A stretch of DNA of 64,000 nucleotides from Armillaria gallica (GCA_037576215.1 JBANDB010000002.1:7688001-7752000); one strand, 5' to 3'; shown: positions 11,295-24,514, counted from the first letter of the stretch. Notes: a model not told the origin generated them from the sequence alone. Made by a program: numbers and translations.

Positions 11295-14155
11295 TTACAT
11301 GAGAAGGTCGATCGTCTTCGATACTTCCTCAACCATTCAGAACCACAGCTGCTCCATTCCTCTGCATACATGACCCCACCAAAATAAACCAAAAATGATG
11401 GTAATGATGCCTTGGCACCCACCTTTCTGAAGACACTTCAAAGGCTTCGAGTAATCTGATTTCGGAAGCCCAGAGTTGTCATTCAAGCATCTCCAAGCAG
11501 GGTTGAGCTGGTTCCATCAGTCAACCAGCTGCGTACCATAATGAGATGCATCCGTGATGAAGAGTTCAGCATTGAAACAACGTGATCCATCAAGCCACTT
11601 AGTAAGCTCTTGAGGCCATCACTTTCCAAGGGGGTATTTACCCTACAAGACGATCAGTTAAAATGATACTGTTTGAGTGTGGGATATATACCTCTGTGGT
11701 TGCTTTGACTTTCCACATGTCAGATTCCAGTTTATACCACTTTTCGATGAGACTAAGCCAAGCAGGGCCCAGAGACTGATCTTGCATAGCCGTCAAGCTC
11801 TCTTGGTGCCACTGCAGTGGACCCAAATCCTTCTTGGCACCACAAAGGGTGATCACTTCCTTGGGAGGGGCGCTCTATGCTGCCTTGCTTGCCTGGGCAA
11901 GTTCTCAACATTGGGAAGCGCTGGAGGAGCAGAAAGGGTCGAGTGAAGGTCCAAAGTTGGTGTCATTATCATGTGGCAATCAGTGGCTGGCTCGTTCTCA
12001 TGCCTGATTGTGTCAGCGGCAAGTTGGTCCGATGGGGCCAAATTTAAAGAGTCAGATGAGGTACCAAACAACATGGAAGGAGATTCAGCAATGATTTGTG
12101 CAGATCGATCAGGAGGGGTGAGCATGTCAGACAACCCTAAGGCCTGCATAAATTGAGACAAGTCGCCACCCTTGGAACTGGTATTCCAAGATGAATTGGA
12201 TTCAGTACCAGAAAAATCAGGCCATTGCAAATGGAGAAAGTCGACATCCATGTCAAAAGAAGAGTTGTCCACATTGGCACAGAAATAATTGTTGTTGATG
12301 CCTGATATAGCCGGTGAAGACGATGTAGTCGAATTCAAGGATCTCATGCAATTGTTGGAAGAATCCCCCCACAGGACACCCTGCAAATCAAGGTTGGTAT
12401 CCATCTCGATGTCCTGAGCCTTGGATTGGGGAGAGATGAATGCAGACTCTTGTAGGAGAGTTGCTGCAGTAGTGATCGGGGACAAAGAAATAGTCAAAGA
12501 CATCATGACTGGCAAAGAGGTACCAGACCAGGACCGGGGGTTTGATGACATTTGAGCTGCAGGTGCCATTTGTGACTGAGAAATGAGAGTGGTTACTTTG
12601 TCAGGAAGCTGGAAAAAATCTGGTTCTTTGGAAGCTTTTAAGACTGCAGCAGCATTGTCGTGTACCAATGTCACCAGATCAACATCTGCAGGACTCTCGA
12701 TGTGCGCCCCTTTGGAAACGGTGTGACCCACTGCATCCCTTGGTTAGAAGGCTAGTAAAGACGATAGCAGAACACATACAATGAACTTTTTTCATGTGAT
12801 ACATGAAGGGGAGACCATAGTACTGACTGAAAGGCTTGCTCTCTCCCTCAGAGGTACCAGGGACATGCCTGGCCTCTGCAGCATCGTTGAACGAGGTAAT
12901 GAAGTCTTTGCTGTCAGTTGTGCTACAGCCATAGTTGTATCTTTGAGGTAGTTAGTTCAATGACACCGAGAAAGAAATAGCTCCACGTACGCCACTGTTC
13001 TGATCCTTCCTGTGTGAGGATCAATGCCGCCAGCGAGAACTACAATGCCCCACTGGAGGTAATCGACTAAATTTTTGGTCACGTCTTCGAATTCTTGATA
13101 AAGAGAATCAATGACACTGTAAAATGAAGGTTAAAATAGGGGCAGAAGTGATATACGAGGCACGTATGATGCCTTTTTGTCATCGCTCAAATCTGAAGCC
13201 TCCAGCCTGCCTTCCCTGAATGCTGTGATAAGCTCTCTTTCCTTCTCGAGGCAATCGTAAATATCTTGCTGGATCTCTAGTGTTTCATTCTCCCAGGCAT
13301 ACTTGGTCATGTCTTGAACAAGAGAAATATTGTTGGTAGGGACACCACATCGAGCTGTCTCTGCAGTGACATGTGGATGGACTCTAGTCAAATAATACTT
13401 GCTCGAATACAGGTGAATGGCTCGTGGGATGCGCGGCGGGACGATGTTAACTTGTAATCGTCTGAGTCTTCCTGCCTTGGGGATAACACAGGTGACACGA
13501 TTGTTGTTAAACCAATTCTTCAGTTGCTGTAAAATATTATGACTACAAAGACAAACAAGAGGATAACAGAGCTCACACTATAGCACAGCAATACATAATG
13601 GAGCAGAACACCAAGGACTTTGTCATAGTCGGGTAATTGGGTCTTGTTGACTAACAGACAATTGTCATAACATGGTTCATCAGGACCAAAGTCCAGATAC
13701 CCTTCCAACATCCTTGGGTAGCTCGTACCAGGAGGAGAGTCATGCACACCTACGAGGTGAGATGGGCTAAAGCGAATCTTGTCGTCACAATCCAAAAAGT
13801 ATGACCCAAATCTCTCTGGAAACCACTTGTGCCATCTTCTATTGGTGCAGGACCTAAAAACGCACAAGGAGCCATTGATGGAGTGATGGTGGTAGTCAGG
13901 CAAGAGTTCTTTCAGAAGTCCAGTCTGCAAATTGCTCGTCTTCCTGTTCTTGTGGAATTGGAGAGAAGTGTTAATGTCCATCAAGGTCGCCGCTGAAGCC
14001 ATTAAGAGCACCAATTGAAATTTGTCTGAACTGATGGGGTCAGAAGGATCGTAGACTTTGCCAGCCTGTTGTTGTGGATTCACAGGTGGGCGCTGGCTAC
14101 TCTTCGCATTCTTCTGAGGAACCTGAGTGGTAAGCATAGTCCGAACCTGTCCCAT
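11295..14155 (-). pseudogene. X1: large cassette protein, family X, damaged
   Basis: First gene of cassette 1. Exon 1 starts at 14155 (MGQVRTML). Exon 2 (from about 13526) opens with QLKNWFNNNR, like the recognition helix of homeodomains. A conserved middle region reads WGIVVLAGGIDPHTGRIRTV near 13000-13070, diagnostic of a large agaricomycete family usually found near transposons. A long Ser/Thr-rich exon spans 12727-11857. The C-terminal domain (AWLSLIEKWYKLE, then WNQLNPAWR and FGLFWWGH) runs to a TAA at 11295-11297. Damage: a one-base frameshift near 11855 and in-frame TGAs at 11619-11621, 11517-11519 and 11337-11339. Cellular role unknown; DNA binding is inferred. Paralogues: X2 (52109-53916) and X3 (45126-47443). 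Confidence 0.6.
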
Positions 14156-14619
14156 GACTGTACAGAATTAATTGAGCTAAAGCCTCAGGAATTATGATAA
14201 ATGACCTCGATTTACTTGCATGTGGTGTTTTTATGTTCTTTATTTTGTCTGATATTCGTCTGACTGTCGCCCTGAATAGGTGGTCAAAATAACATCTGTG
14301 ATGAGTGAGAGGGGGGGCAAACTGTAGGGAATATCTGGAAGGCATGAGTGGAAAATTGACGCTTGACATCTTATATTCACAGGATTTATGGAGGACATGC
14401 TTTGCTCTCTCAGAGCAAAGCATGCATCACAGATAAAGTGGGTTTTCAAATTGTACTTCAAAGGTGTACAATTCAATTCAATTGTAATTGTACACAGTGA
14501 AATACAATTTGGTATGACAGAATTCAATTCGATCGTACCCTGAGATGTATATAATCTCGTAAAAATGCATGGTCCTCCATCACCAAACTTTCCTGTCTAC
14601 TGCAAATCAGCCTTCAATC
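14156..14619. promoter_or_regulatory. Divergent promoter interval between X1 and V1
   Basis: 464 bp between the start codons of X1 (minus) and V1 (plus). A palindromic block of TTCAATTCAATTGTAATTG type near 14471-14490 and ATATAATC near 14549 are candidate elements. The equivalent interval in cassette 2 is only 83 bp. A shared bidirectional promoter is inference from gene arrangement. Confidence 0.4.
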
Positions 14620-15320
14620 ATGATGCCGATCACTCAAGAACAACTTGTGGCAGCTCTCGCTACCTTGGGAATCTGCCTGAACAGTGCGTGTTAGTAATGA
14701 TTTTTTGTAATTGTGCTGATATCCATATTCTCCAGCTTCAGGTCCCCCAATCCGTGATTCTCACAACAACAACTCATCTGAAGTTGCTGAAGGCCCACTC
14801 CATTCCTTCTTTTGCTTCAATTGCGCAATGCTGAACGTCATTTCTCTGAACGCTATTCCAACACTTGTCGCTGTTGCCAACCATCACAGACCCCAGCCCT
14901 CGGTGGCTCCCATGCCGCAAATCAGCATTCAATCAGCCCCATCCATGGGTGTAACTCCCGTTGCTGCTGGAACCCCTGCCACCAGTGTCAACGCTCAGGT
15001 CCCTGCCAATGCGCCGCCCAGCTCCCATGCTATTCCTCAGGGTTCAGCACCTTCCATCGCTGGCCCTTCAGTTCAGGCTAACATCGGACCGGATGGTCCT
15101 TGGTACACCATTACAAAAGGATGGTCTATTGGTATTTTTCGCAACTGGTATGTTTCGCCATTTGCCTATTCTATTCAGTTCTCATGAATGGCCTAGGCAA
15201 AATGTCAGCCCTCTGGTCACCAGGGTTAGATGGGCCTGCTTCTCTTGCTACCCTACTCAGGCAGCTGCCTTGGCCATATTCAATGAGGCTGTGTCTGCTG
15301 GAGCTGTGGAAGTACTGTAA
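14620..15320 (+). CDS. V1: viroplasmin-domain protein
   Basis: Three exons: 14620-14683, 14736-15147 and 15197-15320, all with clean GT-AG introns. Intact, about 200 residues. The N-terminal third contains a CxxC pair (FFCFNCA). The middle is Ala/Pro/Ser-rich and probably disordered. The C-terminus is a viroplasmin / RNase H1 N-terminal type domain: PWYTITKGWSIGIFRNW, an intron at the invariant NW, then a glycine-poor variant ending YPTQAAALAIFNEA. This fold binds RNA:DNA hybrid or dsRNA in RNase H1, but no RNase H catalytic domain follows. It is divergent from X1 and matches V2 (54000-54568) in length, intron positions and the CxxC pair. Role in the element unknown. Confidence 0.8.
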
Positions 15321-16488
15321 GGTGTGGCATACAAATTTACATCATGAAATTTCTTGGACTTTTTCCTTTTCTGCTTCAACATTGGTATTTCTTGTTTCCC
15401 TCTGCCTCCTAGCACTGATATACTTCCATATTTCACACTCCTTTTCACAGTCTTTACTCAATTTTTAGTATATAATATTCAGTATCTACGCTTCTTGGAC
15501 CTAGTGTTACATACATCCCCCTTGTCCTTCCATACTTACCGCCGATTGAATGTTATCCTCTTGTCCGCTATATTTTCCGATGATGTTGCTCAGTCGGGTT
15601 TTCCATGTGCCACTGTTCTCACAAGTGTCTGCGATGTTTGCTTTGCTTTACTCCCTCATTTCAACTTTCGGATGTCAGTATAGCTTCGAATGGAAACCTG
15701 AAGAGGGGACAATGTGCCTCAATCAGCCTTCATCTGTTTTGTCTGTTCATTATGACGTATGTCTGCGACGTCTGCTTCGCTTTAATTCCTCTTTTCGGAT
15801 GTCGTAACAGAACCCTGAAGAATGCAGCCTTCACCTGTTTCATCTGTAAAGCAAATGTCCTCAGGTTCTTTGAGCACCGGACCGAGATTAGCTTTGTATA
15901 AGGGATTGCTTGCCTCGTGCTGATCGCCTGACACCTCCTGATGGGTACTAGACTCAACACTTGTTCCCCAAAAGAACAGTTTCCTTAGTAACCTACCAAC
16001 TTGCACTCGCTGACCATTAGTTAAGTAAAAAGCCCCAAGAAGATACATTTATTTTTCCCCCATTGAGAGAGTATATACGGTGAAACATGCTGTCAAGAAA
16101 TATATGCACTCCAGCAAGAAAGTATGCAAGCGGCACAGAGCGTTGTTAAGACATATCTGTTCTCTGGGAAAACACGTACTAGAGTGTGTGTATTGCTGCC
16201 AAGAACTATCTTTTTGTTGGGAAATGTGTAACACGGTGCATTGTCAACTTGGTATATATCTTTATAACATGTAACCTATTGAGAAATATGTACAAATGTG
16301 TATAAGTTCGTCGAGACACCAACGTGAGCCCAGACATGTCTGACATGAGTACACATCACTATTTTGTGCATCTAAATCAAGAATCTCTCATTAGGGAAGA
16401 AAGAAAGCTTATTGGTTGTACAGCAAGTTATCGTTAGAATATGAGCATCATTATTATCTAAAGATACATGACAGAATAAGCATAGACA
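15321..16488. other. No supported gene between V1 and Z
   Basis: Several overlapping ORFs of 60-110 codons (15350-16270) on both strands lack conserved motifs or consistent splice structure. Likely V1 3' flank and decayed element DNA. Confidence 0.35.
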
Positions 16489-17039
16489 TTAGACTGAATG
16501 GTCCTCTGCTTCAAAAACAGTAACCACCCAGAGGGCAATAGCAGCACAATGAGCTTCATCTCGTTGCTCCTTGAGTTCTACCACAAGAGAGAGTCAGTGT
16601 TCAAAATCCCTATCCACCACACCATCCATAGTCTCAGAAACCGATGCCTTCCAATGCCTAATCTGTGCGGTTGTACTGCTATCAACTGTTCCATCAGACT
16701 CATCAGAGATGGAACCTTCAATGGTCACTCTCTCAGCGTCCACGCTCAGCTCATCTTGGCCACCTTCCAAAGCTTGTTGTGTGCCACACATCTGAACCGT
16801 ATGTTGCTCGAGGGCATACACATCTTGGGCCAGGCCACTCCCCTTGTAATCCATCCGCTCCTCCATGTGCTAACAGTAGTGTCAGCAGAAGAATATCGAA
16901 AAAGCTAGAAGATACTAACTGCCTGCAATGACTGGACAGTGTCTGGGTAGAGTGAAATCCACTGCAAGTAAAGGAGACTCTGCCAGGCCCTTCCACCATC
17001 ATCAGAGATGGCATAAGTGTTGTCATTTATTCTGTCCAT
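16489..17039 (-). pseudogene. Z: acidic hypothetical protein in cassette 1
   Basis: Minus strand. Exon 1 from the ATG at 17037-17039 reads an aromatic-rich segment (LYLQWISLYPDTVQ). After a GTTAGT...TTAG intron (about 16870-16918) a Glu/Asp/Gln-rich exon follows, then an in-frame TGA at 16594-16596. The same frame continues with a helical stretch (VELKEQRDEAH) to a TAA at 16489-16491. The first part may splice to an upstream exon near 17100-17180. No domain recognised. It lies between V1 and Y1 and has no obvious counterpart in cassette 2. Confidence 0.35.
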
Positions 17040-18046
17040 GAAGGCACACTGGTCATGTGTGAAAATTATCAGTAGTGCACTATGAAATTGGATTCAGATG
17101 AGGACCCACTGCCAGTAGTTGTTCCTTGGACTCTTGCATTGAGCAGAAGCCTGTGCCAGTATCGTTGCCAGTGAGAGAATATTTCTTCCAGAATACCCAT
17201 GCTCAGCATTAGTAAAGTAAGTTGAGAAAAGACTCACAGATTCCATTCTCAGAACAGCTGCTTCTATGCATGATAGAGAGACAGCATATACACGGAGACC
17301 TGGTGAAGTTGAACCTATATAGGATCACGTGGAATGGCGCCATGAACAGATATGAGGATCAAAGTGAGAAACTCACCATATGCAGCAAATAAGCCTGTAA
17401 TCATATTCCACTACTCCCAGCTCACTCAATTAATCTCCTGCTCCAACAAGTCGAACTGTGACCTCCATTCAACAAGTGAACCTCTTCCTTCGATTTCTTT
17501 GCCAGTGAATGATATGTTCACGTGCATGAAAATGGGCCCCCATGCTACCGTGATGAGATGTCCATTTCCAGGTAAATATCAATAAAAAACCGAGCTTGAA
17601 ATTCTTGGTAGACCACAAGTAAGGGGACATTCAATAGTACTAGCCACTCAAAGAACCTGAATAGTGTTGATACACCGGTGCCTGCTTTAGATTCAACCAG
17701 AGAGATACATCTTCAGTTTGAATCTGAGTGTATATGCAACCATGCTTACCAGATATGTACAGTAGTGTGCATGGAAACGCCAAGTAGTCCCGGCAGAGAA
17801 AGGCGGAAACAGTCTCTCCGATGCAATTAATATATCGGAGTGGGATAAATGAGAGACGTACCAGGCCCTAGCAAGTATTAATGCATTAGCTATGTATAAA
17901 ATAGCTCAAAATAAGTCCAATAGCTGCTAAAGGTAGTAGAAAGATGACATAAAGAGTTTCGGTGAGACAATCAGACGAAAAACCCGAAATGGATGAAAGA
18001 GAGTTTAAAGTCCTGTTCTGATTCTTGTTCTGTGACTTCTTCTCAC
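17040..18046. other. No supported gene between Z and Y1
   Basis: Apart from a possible upstream exon of Z near 17100-17180 I see no coding, RNA or repeat structure here. Confidence 0.35.
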
Positions 18047-18938
18047 ATGGGCCACCCTGAAAAATATCACACTACGGAAGAAAAGCTACGCGCTATTCGA
18101 GCAAAAAGTCAATGTTATTATGCAAGGTAAGTGCAATTCTCTAACTATGTACTATTCTCAATGACTCAATTTTGCCAGTCATAGATGGGAGATATCTGCT
18201 CGACAGAAACTTAATTATCAAACCCAATCCAGTTGCTGTGATAGGTACATTCTTAAGCTACCTTGGCGTTCTGACATCAAATACACTAGGGATAGACAGG
18301 AAACTTTTTGGAGTGCTCCACAGGCTACATCACCCTCTCAAATTTGAAACACAAACCAGTCAGCTGTCCATCAGCCAGTCCCATCTTTGAGACATAAATT
18401 CACACCTCGACTGAAGAAAATACGAAACACCAGCCTATATGATGTTATACCAGTGTAAGAGATTCATTTCTTTCTGATACTTTAACCTGAACTCATTATT
18501 CCAAGTCCTGTCACCATACCTCCACCTGCCCCTCCCCCAGATCCCTTCCCAAAATTTGATGCAGAAGCCTTGGAGGTCCTACAGGAATTTGAAGATTTCC
18601 TTGTAGGTCAGGCACCCTCCAACTATGTCAGTTCTCTCCTCTGTCACTATTTCAAGAACAACTCTCACTGGCAAGGTGAGATAGGCCTCTTTGTGGAGCC
18701 TTTGGACAACCTTTATGAGATGCAGAAGGCATACAAGTCTATCATGGTGAAAGCTTTATAAACAGACGGCCCCAGTGAGTGCCAGAAAAAATTGGAATCT
18801 GCTGGAGAGAAGATTGGACGGCTTATTTCGTGGTTGGAGAACATATGGCATGCCGCAATTGATGGTCCTTATAATTTACATGTCACATACAACAACCACA
18901 GGCTAGCTTGGCAAAGAGAGGGGAAGATGTATAGATAA
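18047..18938 (+). pseudogene. Y1: cassette protein, family Y, damaged
   Basis: Exons 18047-18126, 18179-18244, 18290-18454 and 18506-18938. The N-terminus has the family motif GHPEKYHTTEEK followed by a YY..(N)R-type basic helix (AKSQCYY). A proline-rich linker (IPPPAPPPDP) leads to a helical C-terminal domain with RLISWLENIW. Two in-frame stops interrupt it: TGA at 18345-18347 and TAA at 18759-18761. The frame stays coding-like after both and ends at 18936-18938. Y2 (55887-56770) is the intact paralogue, with GHPCKYHTDDEK and YYQRNRD at the same place. The basic helix suggests nucleic acid or DNA contact; this is inference. Confidence 0.55.
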
Positions 18939-18964
18939 ATGTGTAGTGAATACATGTTGAATGC

Positions 18965-19510
18965 TTAAACCTTAAGAAATGTGAGCTCCCCGTTCTTATA
19001 TTTCTCCTTTAAACAAGCAGGACTTATCATCGCCTCCATAAGCACCTCCTCCAGCCAGCAAACCAATGTGCGAACTGGCTCTAATAACTTGTGAAGCCAT
19101 CTCATCTCCTTCCCGACGCCCTTCGTATTAAGAATAATGTCCTCGTGCTGCAATATTGACTGCTCGATGGCGGACATCTCCAGAACGGCATTGTCGAGGT
19201 GACTGTGGTAGCCTTTGGGGCAATCGGTGGTCACAGTTCGCTGGTAGTGCTGATACACAGAATTGGCGAAGCTTTTTGGCAACTCCTGCATAAGCATTCC
19301 AAACCTTGCGTAGTGGTGTTTGATCTGATCCATCGCTTCAGCTAGTGATGAATGATGCCTGTGAAGCTCAGAATGACTTCACAATAACATAGAGGAAGAA
19401 ACACACACTCAGCATGTGAACGACCACTGTTCACTTCGATTTCTGCAAGGCGTGCCACTTGTTGAACCAGCGGCTCAAGCCTGATAATTTGGTAAGAAAC
19501 AATGCCTCCA
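18965..19510 (-). CDS. W: hypothetical helical protein related to the family Y C-terminus
   Basis: Minus strand, ending at 18965-18967, 27 bp from the end of Y1 (tail to tail). The last exon (to about 19338) is all-helical and contains RTLVCWLEEVLMEAM, resembling RLISWLENIWHAA near the end of Y1. An upstream exon (about 19410-19480) reads LEPLVQQVARLAEIE. A possible first exon at about 19660-19730 starts MVAVDYTEEW but the join is unresolved. No known domain. It may be a rearranged family Y relative inside cassette 1. Confidence 0.4.
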
Positions 19511-19997
19511 TGCAGGGAATCCACTCACCTACATCCTAGTCATTGGCATTTCTTCTTTCAATAATTGTCCCGTCATCTCTCGTTGATCACACTATGGTGC
19601 CTGCAAAAGAGGTCGGCAACCCAACAAATAGAAAGAGTAAGCGTACTTGGCATAGCTGTGATGACTGCTAGCATTGTGCGCTGCTCGCCACTCCTCTGTA
19701 TAATCCACAGCAACCATCTGAAACAGTGAAAGAGAATTGAGACCAAAAGTGGCGGTGCCCCCCTCCCAACCGAATAACGAAGTTGAATTTGCTGGAAATG
19801 TCAGAAATCGAATCTGCTGAAAATTGAACTTACTGTAATGTCAAGAATGTACTGGAGCAAATTTAAATCTTACTTGCACTAATCCCCAGTGGTTTAGGCT
19901 TTTAAAAAGGGACAGCCAGCAAATATTAGACTATCCACTTTTGAAGTGGCAAGAAAAATGTACGTCCTCCTTGTTTTGCTCTGCAGAGATTGTTGAC

Positions 19998-20517
19998 ATG
20001 TCGACCAGGTCTAGATCTTGGGTCGGCACCACCAAAGCACAGCGGGAATTCTTGCAGCCGTATATCGCTTACTATTGCTGCCTGAAAGCAGATGCCCGCA
20101 AACATCCAAAACCATACTCCATCTTTCAATCGCAGCTCTGGCTACTCTGGAAGGATTGTTTCCGTGCCCAGCTGCAACCGCCTGACCCTACTGATAGGGA
20201 TGCCTGTAAACACTGGTACACCTGCCATCAGAAGGTAAGCCCACAAGCTGGTTGTGTTTGAGTACCACTGAAGTCATTCTCTCCCTTCGTAGGATCTAGC
20301 TGCAATCATTCGTACTCTCGAAATGTGGGAACCCTTCTATGCTGCAGGACGTAAGCGGGAGATAGCCAGGGGAGGAAGGATCAGGGCAAAGGTCGCAAAG
20401 GCTGCAGCACAGACACATAGTAATGGGCAGAAAGAAGGGGTATCGGGCATTCGAAGGAGTGAGAGGACACCAAAACCGCAGAAGCTCATTGATAATGTTG
20501 AATCAGAACTCGCATAG
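19998..20517 (+). CDS. U1: cassette protein, family U
   Basis: Two exons, 19998-20234 and 20293-20517, with a 58-nt intron. About 153 residues, intact. The N-terminal region (KAQREFLQPYIAYY ... LWLLWKDCF) resembles the domain found at the start of family X proteins, where an xxFLxxxxxxY helix is followed by a Trp-rich helix. The C-terminus is basic (RKREIARGGRIRAKVAKAA) and may bind DNA or serve as a nuclear signal. It lies directly upstream of KDZ1, as U2 lies directly upstream of KDZ2, with the intron at the same point of the protein. Function unknown. Confidence 0.55.
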
Positions 20518-20852
20518 GCCCCTATCTATAGTAGCATTGTGATATCAACATGTGTAATTATGCTTATTCGGACTTGCCTCTTATGCTCTCTACACTGCTG
20601 CTGCTTCAATGCATTTGTGTGACTTGAAGTATGGCACATGGGCTAGGAAGACTGATTTCAAATGACCATGTGTTGGTGGTAAGATACCCAAAGTTCTACG
20701 TCTCTTGGATTCAGATTCTTACCAATGGGTTACAGGATGTCAGCCCTACTCTTGTATAAGAGAGATATGTTCTTTTCAATAAAATCACGAGTTATTTCTC
20801 CCATCTCTCTATAACCACCAACCCTTTCCTTTCATCTACCAAATTTACCAAT

Positions 20853-23800
20853 ATGAGCTACAATCCTTGCAAAAAGGGTCGACGTGCTCCAATGGATATC
20901 CTCGACACTGCAGATGATGACAATACGGTGCAGATAGACATCGATCTTCCACCGACACAAGAGTACCACTGGCATACTGACTACTCATGACCAGTGTCAT
21001 CTGCTACAAAGCAAAATACCGGCAGAAGCGCGCACGTTACAACGACCCATTTGCCTTTAGGATTGGCCTCTGACAATGTCCTTTCCACTTCAATGCTATC
21101 CCTGGAAAGTTTGGCCTCTTCCGCACATGGCTCGCTCGTGGTGAACATGTCCGCATTATCGTTCCTTGATCCAGACCATGAAGTCCCTGCGGAGTTTGCA
21201 TTGACATCAAACAAAAGCGAAGGGGCACATCATCCCAGACCAATTGGTGTGAGTAATTTTTTGTTGCTGACCTGCTTCTTATAGTGCAACTTATCTCATA
21301 GGACCACCCGTTGTTGGTCTGGAAATTTCAGCACAAGGAATCTCTTAAGGAGGTTTTGCAATCAGAGTCGCTGGAACATACAAACTGTACTGACTGCGAT
21401 ATGTGTGGGTTAGAGCAGGGCCAACATTGCTGTCTATCTTGCTTTGATGGTCAGATGTTATGTCGTACGTGTATCATTGAGCGTCATCGGGGTATGCCCT
21501 TTCATAGAGTGGAGGTAGACCCTTACACCTCTTTTGTTCGCTCTTCTCATGAAGTTTTCAGGTCTGGAATGGGTCCTATTTCAAAAGGATCTTGTTGGGC
21601 GACCTTGGTCTCGTTGTCCAGTTAGGACACAGACTAGGGCAGACATGCCTAATTCCTGTGGTTGTCCATTCTTTTGTCATGATTGACGTTGATGGGATCC
21701 ACACACTTCAAATGGGTTTTTGTGAATGCATGTGAAACGTGGAGTTGGACTGCTATCAACAGCTTCTTCGAAGCCATCTCTGGCCTGCCACGACTGTCTA
21801 TCCTCAAACGGCAGCAACCTTTCGAGTCCTCAATCTGTTTCAGGTTCTATTGTTTATGTCGAAGGTTTCCACTTACAAGTTCTATCATACTCTAGCTTGC
21901 TTATCAGATAACACAGGACTCCATCCACCACCGGTATGAGACTTGTTTATTTATCAAGATGACAGTGAACAGTACTAAACATATTCTAGGATCACTATGA
22001 ATCATTTCTTCAAATCATGTGTGAATGGCGTCACTTGCGTGCGCTAAAACGCTTTGGGCAAGGACACAAGCAAGGAGGCATTGAAGAGACTCAGCCAGGG
22101 GAACTGGCGCTTCGTTGTCCAGCATGTCCTCACCCGCACATTAACTTGCCGGATGGGTGGTCACATAACTTGTAAGCAAATAATATCTGCTTTACATGCA
22201 ACCAAACTAAAGAATACTGGTTCAGGCAGAAGCAATGGTTGTACCACTTATTCATCGTGGTCGATGTGAACTTCCATCTACGGCGTCTCAATGTATCAGA
22301 TGAAATCAATGATCCAAGCTTGAACCAGGGATATGCCTACTTTGTGGAAGAGGAAGGTTTCAAAGCTCACCTAGAGACTTATAGCGGTGTCATTCCTGAG
22401 GAGGAGAAGAGTACATGCAATAACCACGACACAGTGAAACTTGCAAATAGTCATGGAGGGAAGGGTGCTGCAGCGACAGGTGTCGGTGCCATTGTCTGTG
22501 GATGCCACGACATGAAATGCCCTCTATCCGTTGGAGATCTGCAAAAGAGTGAGAGGTACATCAGGTCTTTTGTCAAGCATTCATGTCACTAACTGTCGAT
22601 CCCATAGATATCTCAACATGGATTACTTCATTCTATCGACACTCTCATATGACACACCCCCTGACCTGGTCATATCCTATGATATAGCATGCCAATGGCA
22701 CAAGAATTTTTTCACTCACATGGAGAAATATCCGGCATCTTTAAGACTGCATCAAAGCGAACGCAATATCTTGTATCTTGTTCCAAAGTTCCATCTCCCA
22801 GCGCATATCTTGAGCTGCCACAACAACTTTTCCTTCAATTTCTCGGCTAAGATTGGATGGACAGATGGTGAGGCACCTGAATGGGGCTGGGCTGCAACAA
22901 ATGCCTTGGCCAATAGTACAAAAGAAATGGGTCCAGGGTCTCATCAGGACACATCGGATGATCACTTTGGCGATTACAATTGGTGAAAAATCATTATCAT
23001 AGGTGAGTATGCATAAAACACAGGAAGTGCATGCCAACTGATACCACAATACTTAGCATCGACTATCTGCAAGAGATATAAGGATGCCATTGCTGCCAGA
23101 GCTCAACATGTTGCCGAGTTTATCAGTTATGAAGATGCTTTGTGGGCTGACCATTCGACCGCTCTTCATCAATGGAGAACGATGGTCCTTGCATGGGAAA
23201 GTGATCGTACACAACCGAATACGTTCTCTCCTACATTACATCATGAGTCTGTCCATGATCCGAATGCAGTACACATGCTGACAGCTTTTCAGTGGTAACC
23301 GAGAACGCTGTACGATTAGAATTGGCTTGAGAAGAAAAAACCGAAAAGAGCATTGAGATTCACCATGATGTGAGTCCTAGTGAATTCATTGCTCAAGGTT
23401 TACAATTGGAGGAGGCACAGTATGTCTTTTCATCAGAAGCTCACCTGAACATCACAGTGAACTGAATACACTTGCATGGCACGCTTAATTGATGACATCA
23501 AGGAACTCGGGACCCATTCAACTGACTTGCAATGAACCAGGATCCAACAGCAAACTAACCACATCTCCCACAAAATTGAAGCCTGGATCGAGATTCAAAA
23601 GGTGTACATGCCAAAGACAAGTCTACTCCACACCCGGTATGATGATTGGTGCACTCCTGGTGTTGAAATCCATCCTACCAAAATTCCATTGTATCTGCCT
23701 TCAACGGCCTTGCGACTTGGTGTGGTTGATCCCAGTCCAACCAATACTACTCTCAACAACGAGCGTCGCTTGCAGCTAGCACAAGTGCATGACACATTAG

Positions 23801-24514
23801 CCACTTTACATGATCATTTATTCCTCAAGTCTTATCTCACGATATGGCACCAGCAGTTCTCATGAGGTCAGCAATACAGAACAAGAGCCAACAATCTTAT
23901 GTGTAGGGTGGAAATGAAAGTTTTGGCAGATGCAGCCCAATATTGAAGAGTGTACGCTGCACTGGATGCGGTATTGACCCATCTGGGTCAACACGAATGA
24001 AAGTCAGGTCTATTTCCCTTATGAAATGAGGATATTCATGGTCTGGATTCCTATAACGATATAACTTCAGAGGGTCATCATTCATTATCATGGATCTGGA
24101 AGACAAACTTGCAAGGCGGAGAGGAAGGGCTCCAAGAAGGTCAGATTCTTCTGAAATCCTCATGCCGTGACTAATGTGCACTTCACAGCCTTACATATCG
24201 AGTGGTGCAAGTCTCAGGCTCGAGCACAACATTGGCAAGAAGAGTGTGAACTTTTGACAGAGGAGATCCATCGCATCAAGGTGACATTCCAGTTCTACAA
24301 TAATGTGTGGAATGATAGGGCAAGGAAGGTAAGCTTACCTGGTGCAAGAGCATACATGCTGAAGCAGGCTGCCCTCTGGCAAGAGCTTGGTGAGAATGCC
24401 AGCAGACAATGGAGTGACACACTGGCCTCCCTTCCTCCAGTATCCCAGAAAATGCCTGACCCGACATTGGACCTTGATTCCCCTGGGCATATCTCAGCAA
24501 CTGTATCGATTTAG
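20853..24514 (+). pseudogene. KDZ1: CxC2-type KDZ transposase, decayed
   Basis: DNA transposase of the KDZ (Kyakuja-Dileera-Zisupton) superfamily. Order: acidic N-terminus; CxC2 cysteine cluster near 21380-21480 (CTDCDMCG, CCLSC, CRTC, with a following H); QLGH segment; DNTG; CPACPHP; then blocks VDVNF (about 22260), YDIACQW (about 22680) and TDGEAPEWGW (about 22865), whose acidic residues are probably catalytic. A C-terminal helical region includes HIEWCKSQARAQHW near 24195-24236. The frame is interrupted by TGAs at 20988, 21733, 22984, 23328, 23533 and 23863, but remains recognisable throughout with introns in place. Full length would be about 1000 residues, normal for the family. Cannot encode an active enzyme as it stands. 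Confidence 0.85.

Noticed and set aside
23897..24181. Minus-strand ORF of 94 codons within KDZ1
   Set aside because: The plus strand here reads the conserved EGHHSLSWIW block of KDZ transposases, so the minus ORF is a shadow.
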